A DNA stretch of 64,000 bases. Origin: Spinellus fusiger (lineage: Eukaryota; Mucoromycota; Mucoromycetes; Mucorales; Phycomycetaceae). A program made the position numbers and the translations under genes. The DNA lies in the NCBI GenBank assembly GCA_025094145.1, contig JALLLS010000071.1, positions 62,001 through 126,000 of the forward strand, written 5' to 3'. This document shows, one piece after another, positions 1 to 12,691 of the stretch. The notes under the pieces are model-generated. The model saw nothing but the letters and a program-made list of their open reading frames with translations, did not search any database and was not told where the DNA came from. The number at the start of each line of letters is the position of its first letter. Position 1 is the stretch's first letter.

Positions 1-2757
1 TTGTCGAAAGAGAAAAGGGCAATCTCATCTACAACACTCTTCTTAGGAACATGCTGCCACCCACAGCCATTTACTATCTTCTTTTTACCGTATCTTTGAG
101 CAGATACTTCAAGGAAAGCTACATCGCTCCTTTATGTACCATGGTGTATTGGCTCCATGGGCACAAGTCAGTTTGTTGGAGATTCTATTCATTTATAGAA
201 AAAACTCTGTTGGGTAAATATCTCTGTTTAGTACAGTATGGGGGCATACATAGGTTGATTCACTACTTACTATTCACTCTTTGCCTAGTGATGAAGAAGA
301 AATACTCAAATTAGTCATGAGCTGTCTGAATTCAGCCAAGAAGAAAGTAGATGCTGCTTATGGTAAATGACATGCAATGGGTATAGTACCATCAACCACT
401 TGAGTTTCTTTTCTTCTGCAAACTATAGCCATTGTACTGTCCTGTATCCAAATACTCGGAACAGTGGAGAATCTGTCTGCACACCACCATGAGATAGCAT
501 GTGTGCTTGATCCATTTTTACATGCTAAAAATCACACAATGAAGTATTTGGGCTTGTTAGGGCTTGAAGCTCTTCCAACATCTGCATGGAAAGAGGCGTG
601 GCTCACGGGCACTGAGATTACTAATGCACTTATTGCTGGTGTGAATGACACTACATTGGCTTTCAAGGCAAGTGACTATAAAACTCCCCATTTACCTATC
701 TACCTATCTACCTATCTACCTATCTATCTACGAACATTGATAGACAAAATCACCCAACAAGTATAAAAGGTCTAATGAAAGTGAGTTGGTTTAGGCCTTG
801 GATATTCTAGAAAGTCTAGCAGATCAGGATATGCTGTATCGAATATCAACCAAGATACAACATGCGTTAGGAAATAGAGGACAACAACTCATTCATCAAC
901 GTATTGCATACTGGTTCTTGGATTCGCTGGATGTGTATCCTTTGCATTACAAAAGAGAGAGAGTGTGTGTGTGTAGAATATACATGTATTTCATTTGGCC
1001 TTGACTTCATTGTAGACATAGTGATATAAATACACACTACATTCATGTAAAGATAAGTACGTTGGCATCCACACATACAATTCTAGAGAAGCAAGTCATG
1101 GAATCTCACTGTAAGGCTCTTAAACGAGGCAAGTCATACTATAGAATGCATACTATAAAAGATGAGAAGAAAGAACACTAATTTATTGTCAGTAGCATTG
1201 GAAGAAGACACGGAGCCTTTCACACTTCTTGAACAGGGAGTTCTTGACTTGGTAGCAATACTGAAAAGGACTACAAGTACACCCTTTGCTGTGTGTCTAG
1301 TACAACTTGCCTGTGAAGTAAGTGTTTGTTATTTGTCTAATTTATAAGACCTTTCTCTCTCTCACTCTCTCACTCTAACTCTCTCACTTTCTCTTTTCAA
1401 GATAGTTGGAGAGTATTCCTATCTATTAGACTCTGTTACAGATATTACTGTTATGGAGTGTCTTTATAAATGGATAGAAGCCATCCAAGGTAATTTATAC
1501 TTCTTATTCTCTTGGCATAAATGAATGAATATATAAATATTGGACACCTCATTCCATACCATTGGCAGATGATGTATTCCATATTATTGGACTACAAGCC
1601 ATTCAACAGGTAATGATAAGGTCCAAGACATGGCTGTCTCCATTAGAACCACTCTTGCAAAAGTACAGAGCATCTCCTATTCTTGAGAAGCAGGAGGTAA
1701 GTGCATCATCTCAATGAACATATTATTCTTTATATTTAAAAAAAATGTGTGTGTGTGTGTATATCTTTCTATACATTCTTCATAGTTGGCTCGTGAGTTG
1801 CTAGGATACATAGAGGACCACAGATTCCAGCAATCCATACAAACAGTGGATTCATCTTTTAAAACTGAGAATCTATCTGCTAATCCCAACAGACCTATTC
1901 TCGGTCGTTATGAATTGGGTAAAAGAGTGTAGTCTTACTATTGATAGTGCATGGTTTATTTACATTTATGTTTATATTAGACACTCAGGCATACCCTACT
2001 AAGCAGCTAAACTCGGTTCAAGGCATCCATGCCTATCTCAATGGACCCACTACTGAACATCCAAAACAGAAGAGTCCTGAGAAACAAACATTGCATCGTA
2101 CAAGACAGACCCGTGCATCAGCTTCCAGGTAATGGTGGAGTGAAGAAGAGAGGTGTTGGCACAAGATAGTAATCTGTTCTTTGATAGTTTACCTATACAC
2201 TCTTCTATTCTTTTGCAGCAGAGCCTACATAGGCCAGGTAATAGAAAGAATAAAAGAGAGATGTCTTTCTTATTCTCCATTTACTTTAAGATCTCCATCC
2301 ACAGACGATGTTTGCAGCTCCAAACAAACAAGTAAGCTCATTTTATCATAACATCAAACATTATGTTGACTTAATATTTCAACATTAGAGTTCCATGCTG
2401 TCTAGTTTACTGGCTCTTGAGTTACAGGACACGGACATGACAGCCCTAGCTCCATTAACTACAGAGGCCTTTGGTGCTCTTTGGACTGAGTCTACGTACG
2501 AAAGAAAGTACAGCCTTGAACACACGTCCTCACATCTTTCATTTGCTGATGATCTTTGTGTGCAATGGCATTTGCTCAAGGTGGAAATGATCGACAATGA
2601 GCTGATTGCCTCACACAACTCAGGAAGACCTATTTTGGTGCATGCAGCCATGCAGTCCAATGGAGTGGTGGACGTTACTCTCCGTGCACTGACACTAGCT
2701 GATCTTGACTATTTCCTGTGTGGGATAGATTTACATCACTCCACTGTGGGTGAATAG
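1..2757 (+). CDS. AP4E1: AP-4 adaptor complex subunit epsilon, 3' part, multi-exon
   Basis: Large subunit of the AP-4 coat adaptor, which acts at the trans-Golgi network in cargo sorting. The 5' end lies outside the window. The first visible exon (about 87-215) encodes the adaptin pattern YHGVLAPWAQVSLLEIL. The next exons carry HTMKYLGLLGLEAL and repeated helical adaptin segments up to about 1900. The last exon (about 2391-2757) carries FGALW, LKVEMIDNELIA and LADLDYFL, which fit the AP-4 epsilon appendage platform domain and separate it from gamma, alpha and delta adaptins. About a dozen short exons join in frame. One intron (668-794) needs a GC donor, and a second GC donor is possible at 1129. 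The region 931-1175 is the least certain part of the splicing. A poly(A)-signal-like AATAAAG lies near 2974. Convergent with the MADS-box gene. Confidence 0.8.
691..732 (+). repeat. Tetranucleotide microsatellite in AP-4 epsilon intron
   Basis: Tandem ACCTATCT/CTAC-type units lie inside the GC-AG intron 668-794. They are noncoding in the inferred splice form, although the frame stays open for a short distance and could mislead a gene caller. Confidence 0.7.
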
Positions 2758-3223
2758 ATGGAGATGAGGTGAGGTGCTGTTCTTCTCCCATTGTCTTTAT
2801 TTATACCAACAAGGACTATTCTAATGAATGGATTCAAGTGAATGGATTCCAATCTTATCTGTCTGTAAGGAAAAGACTGTAGGAAAAGACCAGTCTTATT
2901 CCAATCTCATTTTGTTATGTTGATCTCTTCTTTTTTCTTTTTTCTTTTTTCTTTTGTGAATACAAATAGAAAGAATAAAGTTTTCTCTAATTCTCTATTC
3001 TTGTATCTGTTATCGTGTTTATTGTGTATATGTTTGAATGATAAATAATAAGGTAAGCTAGGAATGAATCTTTCGTTGATCAGCGTACATGTCCATGTTT
3101 CCCTGTAGTTATAGGTAAGTCAATAGAATGGAGATGAAGAGGGTGTATGGCCTCTTTTCTTATGTTCTTATGTTCTTATGTTCTTATTCTCTTATGTTCT
3201 TATGTTCTTATTCTCTTATTCTC

Positions 3224-4165
3224 TTATGTTCTTATTCTCTCATTCTTTTTAGGGCTATACACTATAGATCCCTATAACAATAATAATAATAATAAAAGAA
3301 CCTCCTTCCCCATACGCACACACTACACACACACAAATATAAACACACAGATATACACTTACTGTACTTGATAGCTGCTCTTGTCCTCCACCCTGAGGTG
3401 CCTCCATCGTATCAGGAGCATTCAGACAAGACTGAATAAGATTCTTGCCCTCTGGTTTTGTGACCAATGGCTGTAGCTTTGGTGTGGTAAAGGTATAGAC
3501 CAAGCCAGTCTCAGATACGACCAGCAAGAGGACTTGTGTTCCGGTCAGTGTGCTTAATTCATAGGCCTTGTTGAATCCACAGCACAAGGTGAGTGTCCCA
3601 TTGTGATTGTAGGTAAAGAGACAGTGATTAAAATTACCTTTTTCATAATACCAGCCTTTCTTTTAGAAAAGGTAATATGACGTCTTGTCTTGTCTTCAAT
3701 GTATTCAATCTTGATCTTGCGTCGGCCTGTGCGCTTGCTGGGCTTCTTTTCGCTATCATCAGAATCATCCTCTTCTGCTCCTTGGCCATTATCAATAATC
3801 ACTTCAGCTACAGGTGGCGTGGGTCTTTCTGTATTTGATTGTACTGAGGGTAGGGTGCTGTTCGTATTGTAACGAATTTGAAGAGGATGTTGCTGCTGCT
3901 GCTGTTGCTGCGGATGGTGAGGGTGCTGTGTGTGCTGTGCGTGCTGTGCGTGCTGTTGTTGTTGTGCGTGCTGTTGTTGTTGTTGTGCGTGGGGAGGGTG
4001 CTGTTGTGCGTGGGGCTGTGCGTGGGAGGGTGTGTGGTGTTGCGGGTGGTGTTGCGGGTGGTGCTGAGGATGTTGCGAGTGGTGTTGAGGTTGCTGCTGT
4101 TGCTGCTGCTGTTGTTGGGCCATAAGATAGGCTTGGGGTGGAGGTGTATAATAGTTGGATTGCAT
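3224..4165 (-). CDS. MADS-box transcription factor, SRF/Mcm1 type
   Basis: Sequence-specific DNA-binding regulator of the SRF/MCM1 class. The product starts at the ATG at 4163-4165 and has a long Gln/His/Pro-rich N-terminal tract, then an acidic stretch (EEDDSDDSEKK). The MADS core follows: GRRKIKIEYIEDKTRRHITF, then SKRKAGIMKK, and across the intron AYELSTLTGTQVLLLVVSE and GLVYTFTTPKL, which is the Mcm1/SRF (type I) pattern. The intron at 3567-3637 has GT-AG ends and rejoins MKK to AYELS exactly as in the family. A second intron (3272-3362) followed by a 16-codon last exon is my best reading of the 3' end and is less certain. Total length would be 259 residues. The N-terminal Q/H tract is unusually long for the family. 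Confidence 0.85.
3885..4122 (-). repeat. CAG/CAA/CAC low-complexity tract coding for poly-Gln/His
   Basis: Imperfect CAG, CAA and CAC triplets encode Gln runs mixed with His, Pro and Ala in the N-terminus of the MADS protein. Five long antisense or out-of-frame ORFs here are by-products of this composition. Confidence 0.85.
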
Positions 4166-4212
4166 GACAAGTTTTTGCTTATTTTAGTAACAAAACGACA
4201 AAACAATTCCAA

Positions 4213-4792
4213 GTAGTAGGTGCGGTAATGGAAATCAAAGTCTAAAAGTCAACAATAGTGTTTATACTTGATTTGGAATCGAAAGGGTTAGAAAGAAGAA
4301 GGAAGGGGTGTAAAATGAAGAGCCACCAAAAAGGCAGTTTATACGCTATTCACTTTTTTTTTTATTTTTCTCGCCCATTCATTTCTCCCCCTTTTTTTTT
4401 TTTTTTTTTATTTCTCCTCCTCCTCCCCCCCTTCTCCTCCTTTCAATACGGTTCACTCTTATTCCTCATCTATTTTTATGTTACTCAGGTCACACATGTC
4501 CTACAGTTACTTATTGCACGGCTGAGAAACTCGCCATACATCGTGATGTTTGTTTCTCCTTGACATTTTTAACTAGTTTTTATTGTTACTCCTGTTTTCA
4601 TTCTTTCTTTTTGTCCGAGTGAAGAGAGAAGAAGAAGAGAAATGAGAGAGAAATGAGAGACAAGGATGTGTAGAGAAAAGAGATCTATTCATCATAAGAA
4701 AGGATTCTAAAAGGGATTCTGTTATAATTGCTTTACTATTCTTTATTATTGAGAATGGATTCCTTATTCTATTGTATCATGTACTCTATTCA
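4213..4792. other. Intergenic, polypyrimidine-rich, upstream of MADS gene
   Basis: Contains T- and C-rich runs (4350-4440) and no supported gene. It is the likely promoter region of the minus-strand MADS gene. Confidence 0.5.
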
Positions 4793-5034
4793 AGTAATAT
4801 ACAATAAGTAATATATAATAAGTAATATATAATAAGTAATATATAATAAGTAATATATAATAAGTAATATATAATAAGTAATATATAATAAGTAATATAT
4901 AATAAGTAATATACAATAAGTAATATACAATAAGTAATATACAATAAGTAATATACAATAAGTAATATACAATAAGTAATGAGCAATAAGCAATAAGTAA
5001 TATACAATAAGTAATGAGCAATAAGTAATATACA
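4793..5034 (+). repeat. 14-bp AT-rich minisatellite
   Basis: About 17 head-to-tail copies of a unit close to AAGTAATATATAAT, with a block of one variant (TATATAA) followed by a block of another (TATACAA) and a decaying right edge that includes AATGAGC variants. Three overlapping minus-strand ORFs reading LLIVYYLLYIT arise only because 14-bp units cycle through frames without stops. Confidence 0.9.
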
Positions 5035-5119
5035 ACAAATGATAACTAATACACTAATAACTAATAACTAATACACTAATACACAATTCACTAATAACTA
5101 ATACACTCTTCATTCTTTA

Positions 5120-5392
5120 TCATGCAAAAAGATCAAGTCCATTGTTGGCCCATGGAATGAGAAATAGAGAAACATTGGTTGCTATAGTGATCAAGTTACA
5201 TAGTAAGAATAAGGCCCCCAGGTCTTTTCTTTCTCTCTGTCTAGATTGTTTTCCTATTAAACTAAACTTATTGTATGGTGGCACTGACCAGCTATCAATT
5301 GTACCATCAGCCCAAAATAGCAAGTAGCCAACCTTATGTATGTGGGCGTGTTTTGATTGGGATTCTAATGGAGGCTGACCTGGGAGTTTTAT
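5120..5392 (-). CDS. Unassigned ORF, possible C-terminal exon with one membrane segment
   Basis: An open minus-strand frame of about 90 codons ends with TGA at 5120-5122. It reads KIKLPGQPPLESQSK at the start, VGYLLFWADGTIDSWSVPP in the middle and a hydrophobic C-terminus (LGALFLLCNLITIATNVSLF) compatible with a tail anchor. I do not recognise the family. A TGA precedes it in frame, so it would need an upstream exon, which I could not join. A competing plus-strand open stretch with an acceptor-like TATAG at 5641-5645 (frame 5647-5742, reading TSEKRDRVPSATFKPHIEL, ending in TGA) lies nearby, so the coding strand is unresolved. Confidence 0.25.
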   Translation of the reverse strand: MKLPGQPPLESQSKHAHIHKVGYLLFWADGTIDSWSVPPYNKFSLIGKQSRQRERKDLGALFLLCNLITIATNVSLFLIPWANNGLDLFA

Positions 5393-6162
5393 TTTTCATC
5401 CTGTTGGGACCCAGATCATAGAACAGTCGGCTATGATAACAAAGAAAAGAGAAAAGACGTAGGCTCCATTCTTCTCTGTTCTGCTATGGCTGTGACGCTG
5501 TATTCTATTTTATTCTAATGAATTTCAACCTAGAGTGTATAGCAACAGAAACAGATTTCTTCTTCTCTTGTTGAAGACAAAAGTGGAAAAATAAGAATCA
5601 TAGACGCTTGGATACTTTTTCTTTTTCTTTCTTTTTCTTAATATAGACGTCCGAGAAAAGAGATCGGGTGCCTAGTGCTACTTTTAAGCCACACATTGAA
5701 CTACCAAAGGAGGGTCATGCTACTATCCTAGCCAATGCTTGAAATAGCGCGCTTCCATTGTTTTCTCAACTTGGCTCTTTTAAAATGGAATATAACTACC
5801 TGTACATGGATGGAATCAACTGAATCTATTAAAGATTCCTTTTATTATTTCATTTAATAACAATAATTATATGGACAATTATAAATAAATGCATGAAAAT
5901 AAATGAATGAATGTGAAAAGTTTATTTCATTCATAATATTCTTTATACTCCTCTAGTTTATAATCCAATGGTAAGTCTTTCTTTATTGTCCTCTACAGAA
6001 CCAGTAAAACAATTATGCTCATTTAATATAGGCGGGGTTATACACTGCCATTTAGAGCTCACGCATGTGAAGTAGATGACCCAGTGTAACACTGACAGGA
6101 AGGTATTGGCCTGAATATTGACACTTTTTTCTTTAAAATCATTCGTGGACAAATTCAACCAG

Positions 6163-6262
6163 AAACAACTGTGTGTGTACTTGTATGTGTGTGCTTGTAT
6201 GTGTGTGCTTGTATGTGTTTATAGGTGTGTACTTGTATGTGTGTACTTGTATGTGTGTGCGA
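6163..6262 (+). repeat. TGTGTGCTTGTA-type microsatellite
   Basis: Tandem 10-14 bp GT-rich units (GTGTGTACTTGTAT and variants). Minus-strand ORFs here read THTSTHIQVHTYK repeats and are judged non-genic. Confidence 0.85.
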
Positions 6263-8878
6263 AAGAATACACACAAAGTTGGGTAGAATGCTGAAAAACG
6301 TAATAGAGCATAAACACTCGAAACACAGATGGCAGACAAAATGGAGACCAGAAAACTCTGTTCCTTGATGACGGGTCACATTCACTCCACCATGTTATTT
6401 TATAGAATAATCATTGTCAATGTCAGTAGAAATAAAAATGAGAACCTGTCTCCATGGTTACAGTTGCATGGTTTAAGAGAATAAAGACTTTTGGACTGAT
6501 TTACACGTACACCTATCAGCAGGATTAGTGTTACAGATTACATTACATCATTAGTAGACTTGTACATTGAACTGACACTATATTCATTGACCAAGCCATG
6601 TAACAGCAACAGTCTATGTGAGAATATGTTTGGCTCAGGACACCACTCCTACACACCATCTCCTACATGGCTTTATGTCTTATTCTTCATGGTCATCGTC
6701 ATGGTCATCGTCATGCAGTGTACCTGAAGAATACTAAGAATACTAAGAGTAGATAGATATATTTACATATAACAATGACGACATATGTAGGAAGAAAGAT
6801 TCCCCTCAATTGTTCCTTGATTCTTTCATTGGAAGAATTTTACTTTATACATAGTTTGACATTTTCTGGAAATTCTGAAGTTTTGATTCTTTGTATCTTT
6901 GTAATATCTGCTTTGCTATAGTACAAGTGAAAGCCAATCTGCCAATATTCTCTTAAAGGACAATGTAGTGACCTCTATTTGGAATCATAATGCTATTACA
7001 AACAGCAAATACTTGGCACTGTCTACATATCAAGTCAACCACATTAGACTGGCTTTTTGAATATATTCTATAGCATTGCCAAGAGCCTAACAATACTAAT
7101 ATGCTGAGAGTATTTATTACTGGTGTGAATGAGACCAAATAGAGATGGTGATTAAGAAACACTTGAAAATGCTTGATCTCAGTCTAAATGTATGATATTC
7201 ATAGTGAAGCCACCTTGGGCTTAAGGATCTTGCTATACTATGACACGTCCTTTGAAAACACATCAATAAACACAACAAGTAAATGGAAAACATTCGATGG
7301 ATCTCTAATACTTCCTTCATCGTCTTGTTAAGATATAGAAACTAAAATCTTAACCCCACATAACAAAGAAAGAATTCTACCTCTTTCTCTTGAATATCCC
7401 CGCACTTTATTTTCCCCGCTGTGGCTAATGAAACTTTTTGGTGGATCATCCTTACCTCTGTGATAGGTGTACATGACTAAATTAGATGTGCCAGGAAAAA
7501 TAAAGGATCCGTTTATATTCCCTAGACAATTTCACTAAGTAACACTATAAAAAACCAAAAAGCTAAACAATGACACTTTAAGACTTTGAATATTGTATTC
7601 CATAATTGACATTTTATTTATCGTTACTGTTACTATTTTTTAACATCACCAAAAAAAGAGAAAATAGGTTGACAAGTACATTAAAAAATCCATAGTTGGG
7701 GAATAACTACTATAGTATAAGTAGTTTAGTCAAATAAAAGAAGATCAGAGACACTAGGAAGTTTATTTATTCCTAAAAGTAGGAATCTCCTAATAAGTAG
7801 TTTTCTTATCATGCATTGTACTAAGTACATGCTCTGTTGTTTATGAATCTAATAGTAAATTAGCAACTGAGGGATATGATAGCATTAACATTAACATTGA
7901 TCAACAATCATTGTATTATAGTGTACTATAGTGTATTATAAAAATAGTATAAGAAAAGAGATGAGTTATTATAGCTTATTAGAAAATTAAAAGTTGTTTA
8001 TAGCTTAAAACATTGAAAACATGATATATTCTATTAACTGACATATGAGCTCACTAGAGACTGCATCTGACATGTATATATAAACTAATTGAAGACTATC
8101 ACCCTACAGTTTATCATTGTTGTGGTTTTCCTGAACAAGACAGAGAGAGAAAAGGACAAACTGATCAAGTAACATTAAGACTCCTGTGTCCAGAATTATT
8201 ATAACACTAACAACCTATCTTTAAAATCAAATATCCATAGATTCTATTTTCTAATGGTGTAACTTTTCTTCAATCTGATAAAGTAAAATGGCAGAGGCTT
8301 TCAGTATCACTGTTTCTAATTATCATAGTACTCTATTCATTGTAGAAATAAGAAGATGCCGATAAAGGCACTCGGATAATTCTATAGATCACACCAGTGG
8401 TTTGTTTCCAGTTGGCATAACTACATTTCTGTTCATCTGAAGATCATCTCATTCAATTCTTCTAAAGGGTCAAAAGTTCACTCTACAGAGTTAGGTTTTA
8501 GTAAATGTGAGACCATTACAGGAAATAAGAGATCCTAGATCATTTCATCTTTCACCTATTTAGTAGATCACAGACATGTCTAGCCACTAAGCAATGCACA
8601 GACCTGACGCAATATATTTATCCATAAAGTAATTGATAGTAGGCTACACACGGACTAAATAGGTAGTTGTAACAAAGGTGCTATCTCAGATATAGCATTT
8701 GTAACCATAGAGAAGACTCATTCTCTGTCAAGTACAAACATAGTGGAAGCTATAGACATGCAATTACACTTTCAAACAATGTACTATTAGATACATGTTC
8801 TTGAAGCAATACTCTATAATACTATACAGTTGAAGGGTTGATTGACTACTTGTAAAATGAGTAGGCCATTCATTTCTT

Positions 8879-8904
8879 CTTTTTTTTTTTTTAAAAAAAA
8901 AAAA
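8879..8904. repeat. Poly(T)-poly(A) palindrome
   Basis: A run of T immediately followed by a run of A of similar length forms a self-complementary T(n)A(n) tract. A shorter example lies at 15847-15866 inside the MATH-BTB copy A region. Confidence 0.8.
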
Positions 8905-10587
8905 CATTGTAATAATAAAACTAAACACCCGTAAACACTTTGGTGTGCTTTATTTAATAGCACAGTTTTATCTTTTATGTCTATTATGTCTTTTATGTCT
9001 ATTTTATACAGATAAGATCAAGTGCTACTTATTAATGAGATTAGTCTATAATAGGGAGAGATGGAAATCAAAGCCTTAACGGAATACATATAAATAAGGT
9101 ATCTGTCTTTCTTACTTGACCATAGAAAGGTGTTGACAGATAAATAACGTATATGGTTAGAGTTTCTCTTATTTATAAATATATATTAAAGAGGATTGGT
9201 TAATATTAGCCATTATAATTAGGAGACGGGTTCCTTTTCGAATAAATCCTATCTAACAGTACATCGATATGCATTTCAGTTTTGTTGGTATTTTCATTTC
9301 CGAGACTATTTGCATCATTCTCAAAGAGATAAAAATAAAATGTAAAGACATCAGTGGTGGCGTAATATAGAGTTTACTCAGTTATACTTTTCTTCAACTA
9401 TTACGACCCATAATGTTCATAATAAAATAAAGTGTTCTACCTTTCAGATAATTAGTGGCAATGGCTTTTTTTGATTTATTTTATACAGCACTCAAATATA
9501 TCTTGCTTCTAACCTACAGGTACTTATCATAAGTTTATTATTATTATTTAAATCTATTAGTTTAGGTATATCTATTATGATATTATTCCTTAAATTATAA
9601 AAGTAAGTTGTCCTATTAAACACACTGCTTTGTGTACTTGTGCTTCTTTCCAAGCTGAAGAGACAGAAAATGATGCGTTATTTCGGATCCTGGACCGCTT
9701 TTTACTATACCTTTCTTTCTCTTTTTATCTATTTCAACTGATACTAACAACTTATTATTATTATCATTATCATTCTTTAAATTAAATAAAAACAAAACAA
9801 AACAAATTAATTAAAAATATAAATGCAACTGCTTAAGCTTTCTCAGTTATTCTAGAGTAGTCTATTATCAACAGCATTGGTCAATCGTGTGTGTCATTTG
9901 ACGTTTCGCCCTATTCCTTATTCCAAGCAGAAAACACAAGGTTAGGGAATAAACCACTCATGAAGACCCTTTGTGTGATCACTTTATGAAAAATATAGCA
10001 TAAAAAACTTTAAAACAATGAAAAGAATCTCGGGGGAAAAACATTTTATTCAAATTCCTGGAGAAATGCTCTGGGTGATCAAGAAACAAATAAATACACA
10101 ACTCGAATGATATTATGAATGGTTGTATTAGGAAAATGAGCATTGCTATTCTGTTGTGATGCAGTGATGCAGTTGGATATATACAAGTCCCCGGAAAGGA
10201 GAGCAATGGAATAGTGTATGGGATGGTTTCAGTGGTGAAAAGAGGATAAAATTGTACATTGTGGGGACAATAAAGACTTTGATAAGTAAATGGGTGTCTT
10301 TCAAAAAATACGTAATCCTGAAGTTTTGCTTTTTCTCTTCCCTACTCCAGTATCAGGGAAGCGTGACGCAAAAAAAATGAATGATGATCTTCCTGTAAAT
10401 ATAAGATAAGAATTCTAGAAACATCTGTACATAGCACTAATTAGTATGGTAATAAGACCTGATCCGATACAGTTGACCCTCCTTTCTTGCTTTTAGAATA
10501 TACAAATCAAGATAATTTTGCTGCAACACTTTTATTGTTGCGAGTCTTTTGTTATTGTCATCACCCATTGTTTATTATCTGTTAAAA

Positions 10588-10633
10588 ATACTGTTTATCT
10601 ATCGATCTATCTATCGATCTATCTATCGATAAA
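10588..10633 (+). repeat. ATCTATCGATCT tandem repeat
   Basis: About three 12-bp units, each containing the ATCGAT palindrome. Noncoding. Confidence 0.75.
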
Positions 10634-12691
10634 TTGTTAAGAATAATTGCCTCAGTGATACCAAAGAAATAAATGGAATAGTGTATCAAAGCAGATGGAA
10701 GCACTTCGTCTGATGAGAAAAATAACAATATTACAAGTAACAGAACCATGCATTGTGTAAAAGCAATATAAAAAGATACCGCCTTACTACAGTTTGTTGG
10801 AAGCCTTTAGCTTTTTTAAGTAGGAAATTAGAAGCAACATAACACTGATTTAAAACTGCTGTGTCATGTTGATTATCACTGCGCTCTAAACAGACCTAAC
10901 TATAGTTAATTGCTACAGCAATTATCAGTGTATAAAGCAGATAGTATTTTGAAGATCAACAAGATATCTGAATGAAAGTATCCAATGAATCTGTAAGAGT
11001 CGCCAATAGTAGATATTACTACAAATGTCTAGCCAACAGCAGTAGAGATAGTAGCAACCACACTTTTGTAGAATCAATTCATATATAGGATCTCTGTCTT
11101 TTATTAATGTGCAGGAAAATAATAAGACGAAATATATGTAAAACATCTACTATTCATTGGAATTCCTTGACAAGAATAATTTGTGCAATCGAGGATTTCA
11201 ACTCTAATTTAAAACTTAACAAATATAGTTTTTTTATCTTAATATAATCAGCATTTACAATAGTACAATCAACATCACTAATACACTAGCATTTTAAGGC
11301 ACTATTATTTTCCTTAATTTTTATTTATTTCAAAAGATTAGAAAGAGGGAAGAAGGGAATATATATTACTCGGAAAATAAGTTAATCTATTAATCCATAC
11401 GTGTATCTTTAGGTACATGAATGTAGCCTTGGGTATAGGAATATACATTCAGATGTATTGGCATGTCTATTACTAAACTATCTGTTTATTAACTTTTTCT
11501 TTATCTTCATATAAAAGTTAATATCTAAATATTCAGGGATCTGTAAACACAAGAATATTACAGTGTACCTGTTTTCAATACAATGTTCCTCTTTGTAAAT
11601 ACTTTATACCTTTACTGTACTAGGCTCTTCACTAACTCAGGTCTTTTATGCGGAGAACTAACACGGTTAAACAGTTGGGAAAATTAATTTCTCTTTCTTT
11701 CACTGTAGTGTTATTAGTAAGAGAATTACTATTGAATACGCCATTGAATGCAAGTGTTTCTTGATAGAATGTGTTGACACATATACACATGAAATATAAA
11801 GACTTAATTAAAGTATAATGTTTTATGGGATAAAATCAGGATTATAAGATAGGTAGATCTACCCCATCCAAGCGATACACTTTTATTCTTTATAACTAAG
11901 TGAGATTGAAAGAAAAAGGTAAAGAAAAAATGACGTAATAATCAGAGATCAACATTCTGAATCACCTAAAGAGCCTTTACTCTTTTTTCGTATTCTTTAT
12001 TGAATAGAGAGATTTTACAGCAAAACATAGAGGGTAGATAGACACTCCAAGATTTCAGTCTATAGTATACTTGCAATAGACCTACAACTATTTTAATGAC
12101 ATCACTGTCCACTTCCAAATGCTCACATAATACTATATGTCTGATCTATAATAATAACGTATAAGTTGATTATAGTTCACTCAGATATATTAAAGTGTAT
12201 AATAATAAGTAGGCATCCTACCTGAAGTGGCATTTAGAGTAGTAGTACTAAAGTTAGAGTAACATATTATGCTTAGTACAAGCTTCTCAAGCATGATCTG
12301 TAGTTACTGTAGTTACAAGAGTTTCTGTGGTGACATGGATATTGCCAAGCAGTTTATCAGGGTGTAAGATCATATGATTTTCCCCAGAACATCTCTCCAT
12401 TTATCATGCGTTTTATAGGCCAACTTAATTTAAGAATTAAGTGAACTAATAAAAATAGAAAAAGTAATGTGTTTGTTTAAGTTTTTTTTTTCAGTTAGTA
12501 TCTTGTACTTTGTTTTTCTAATCCCTTTTTTTGGCTACATATTACTTTTTTGTTTGTTTTTTTCTCTCTCAGTAAAGTACTTAGCTGTCAATTGCTGCAA
12601 TTGCTTTTACAGTAATAGACATTGACGCTATATAAAGTGGCCATTCTTTATCTTTGCTTGACTATTTTATTATTATTATTTATCTTTTGCA

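Larger units (their letters stand above)
6390..12691. other. 6.3-kb AT-rich gene desert
   Basis: No ORF above about 75 codons and no recognisable exon, tRNA or transposase motif on either strand. It holds scattered short repeats (6690-6717, 7877-7894, 8978-9003, 10588-10633), a T/A palindrome (8879-8904) and many TATA-rich stretches. It may be decayed repeat DNA or hold noncoding RNAs that sequence alone cannot reveal. Confidence 0.6.

Noticed and set aside
3808..4216. Long ORFs in other frames over the MADS Gln/His tract, including a plus-strand Val/Ala and a Leu/Cys ORF
   Set aside because: They are frame and antisense shadows of CAG/CAA/CAC repeats; only one frame continues into the MADS domain.
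4764..5038. Three overlapping minus-strand ORFs (up to 85 codons) rich in Ile, Leu and Tyr
   Set aside because: They arise from the stop-free 14-bp minisatellite; composition and overlap show they are not genes.
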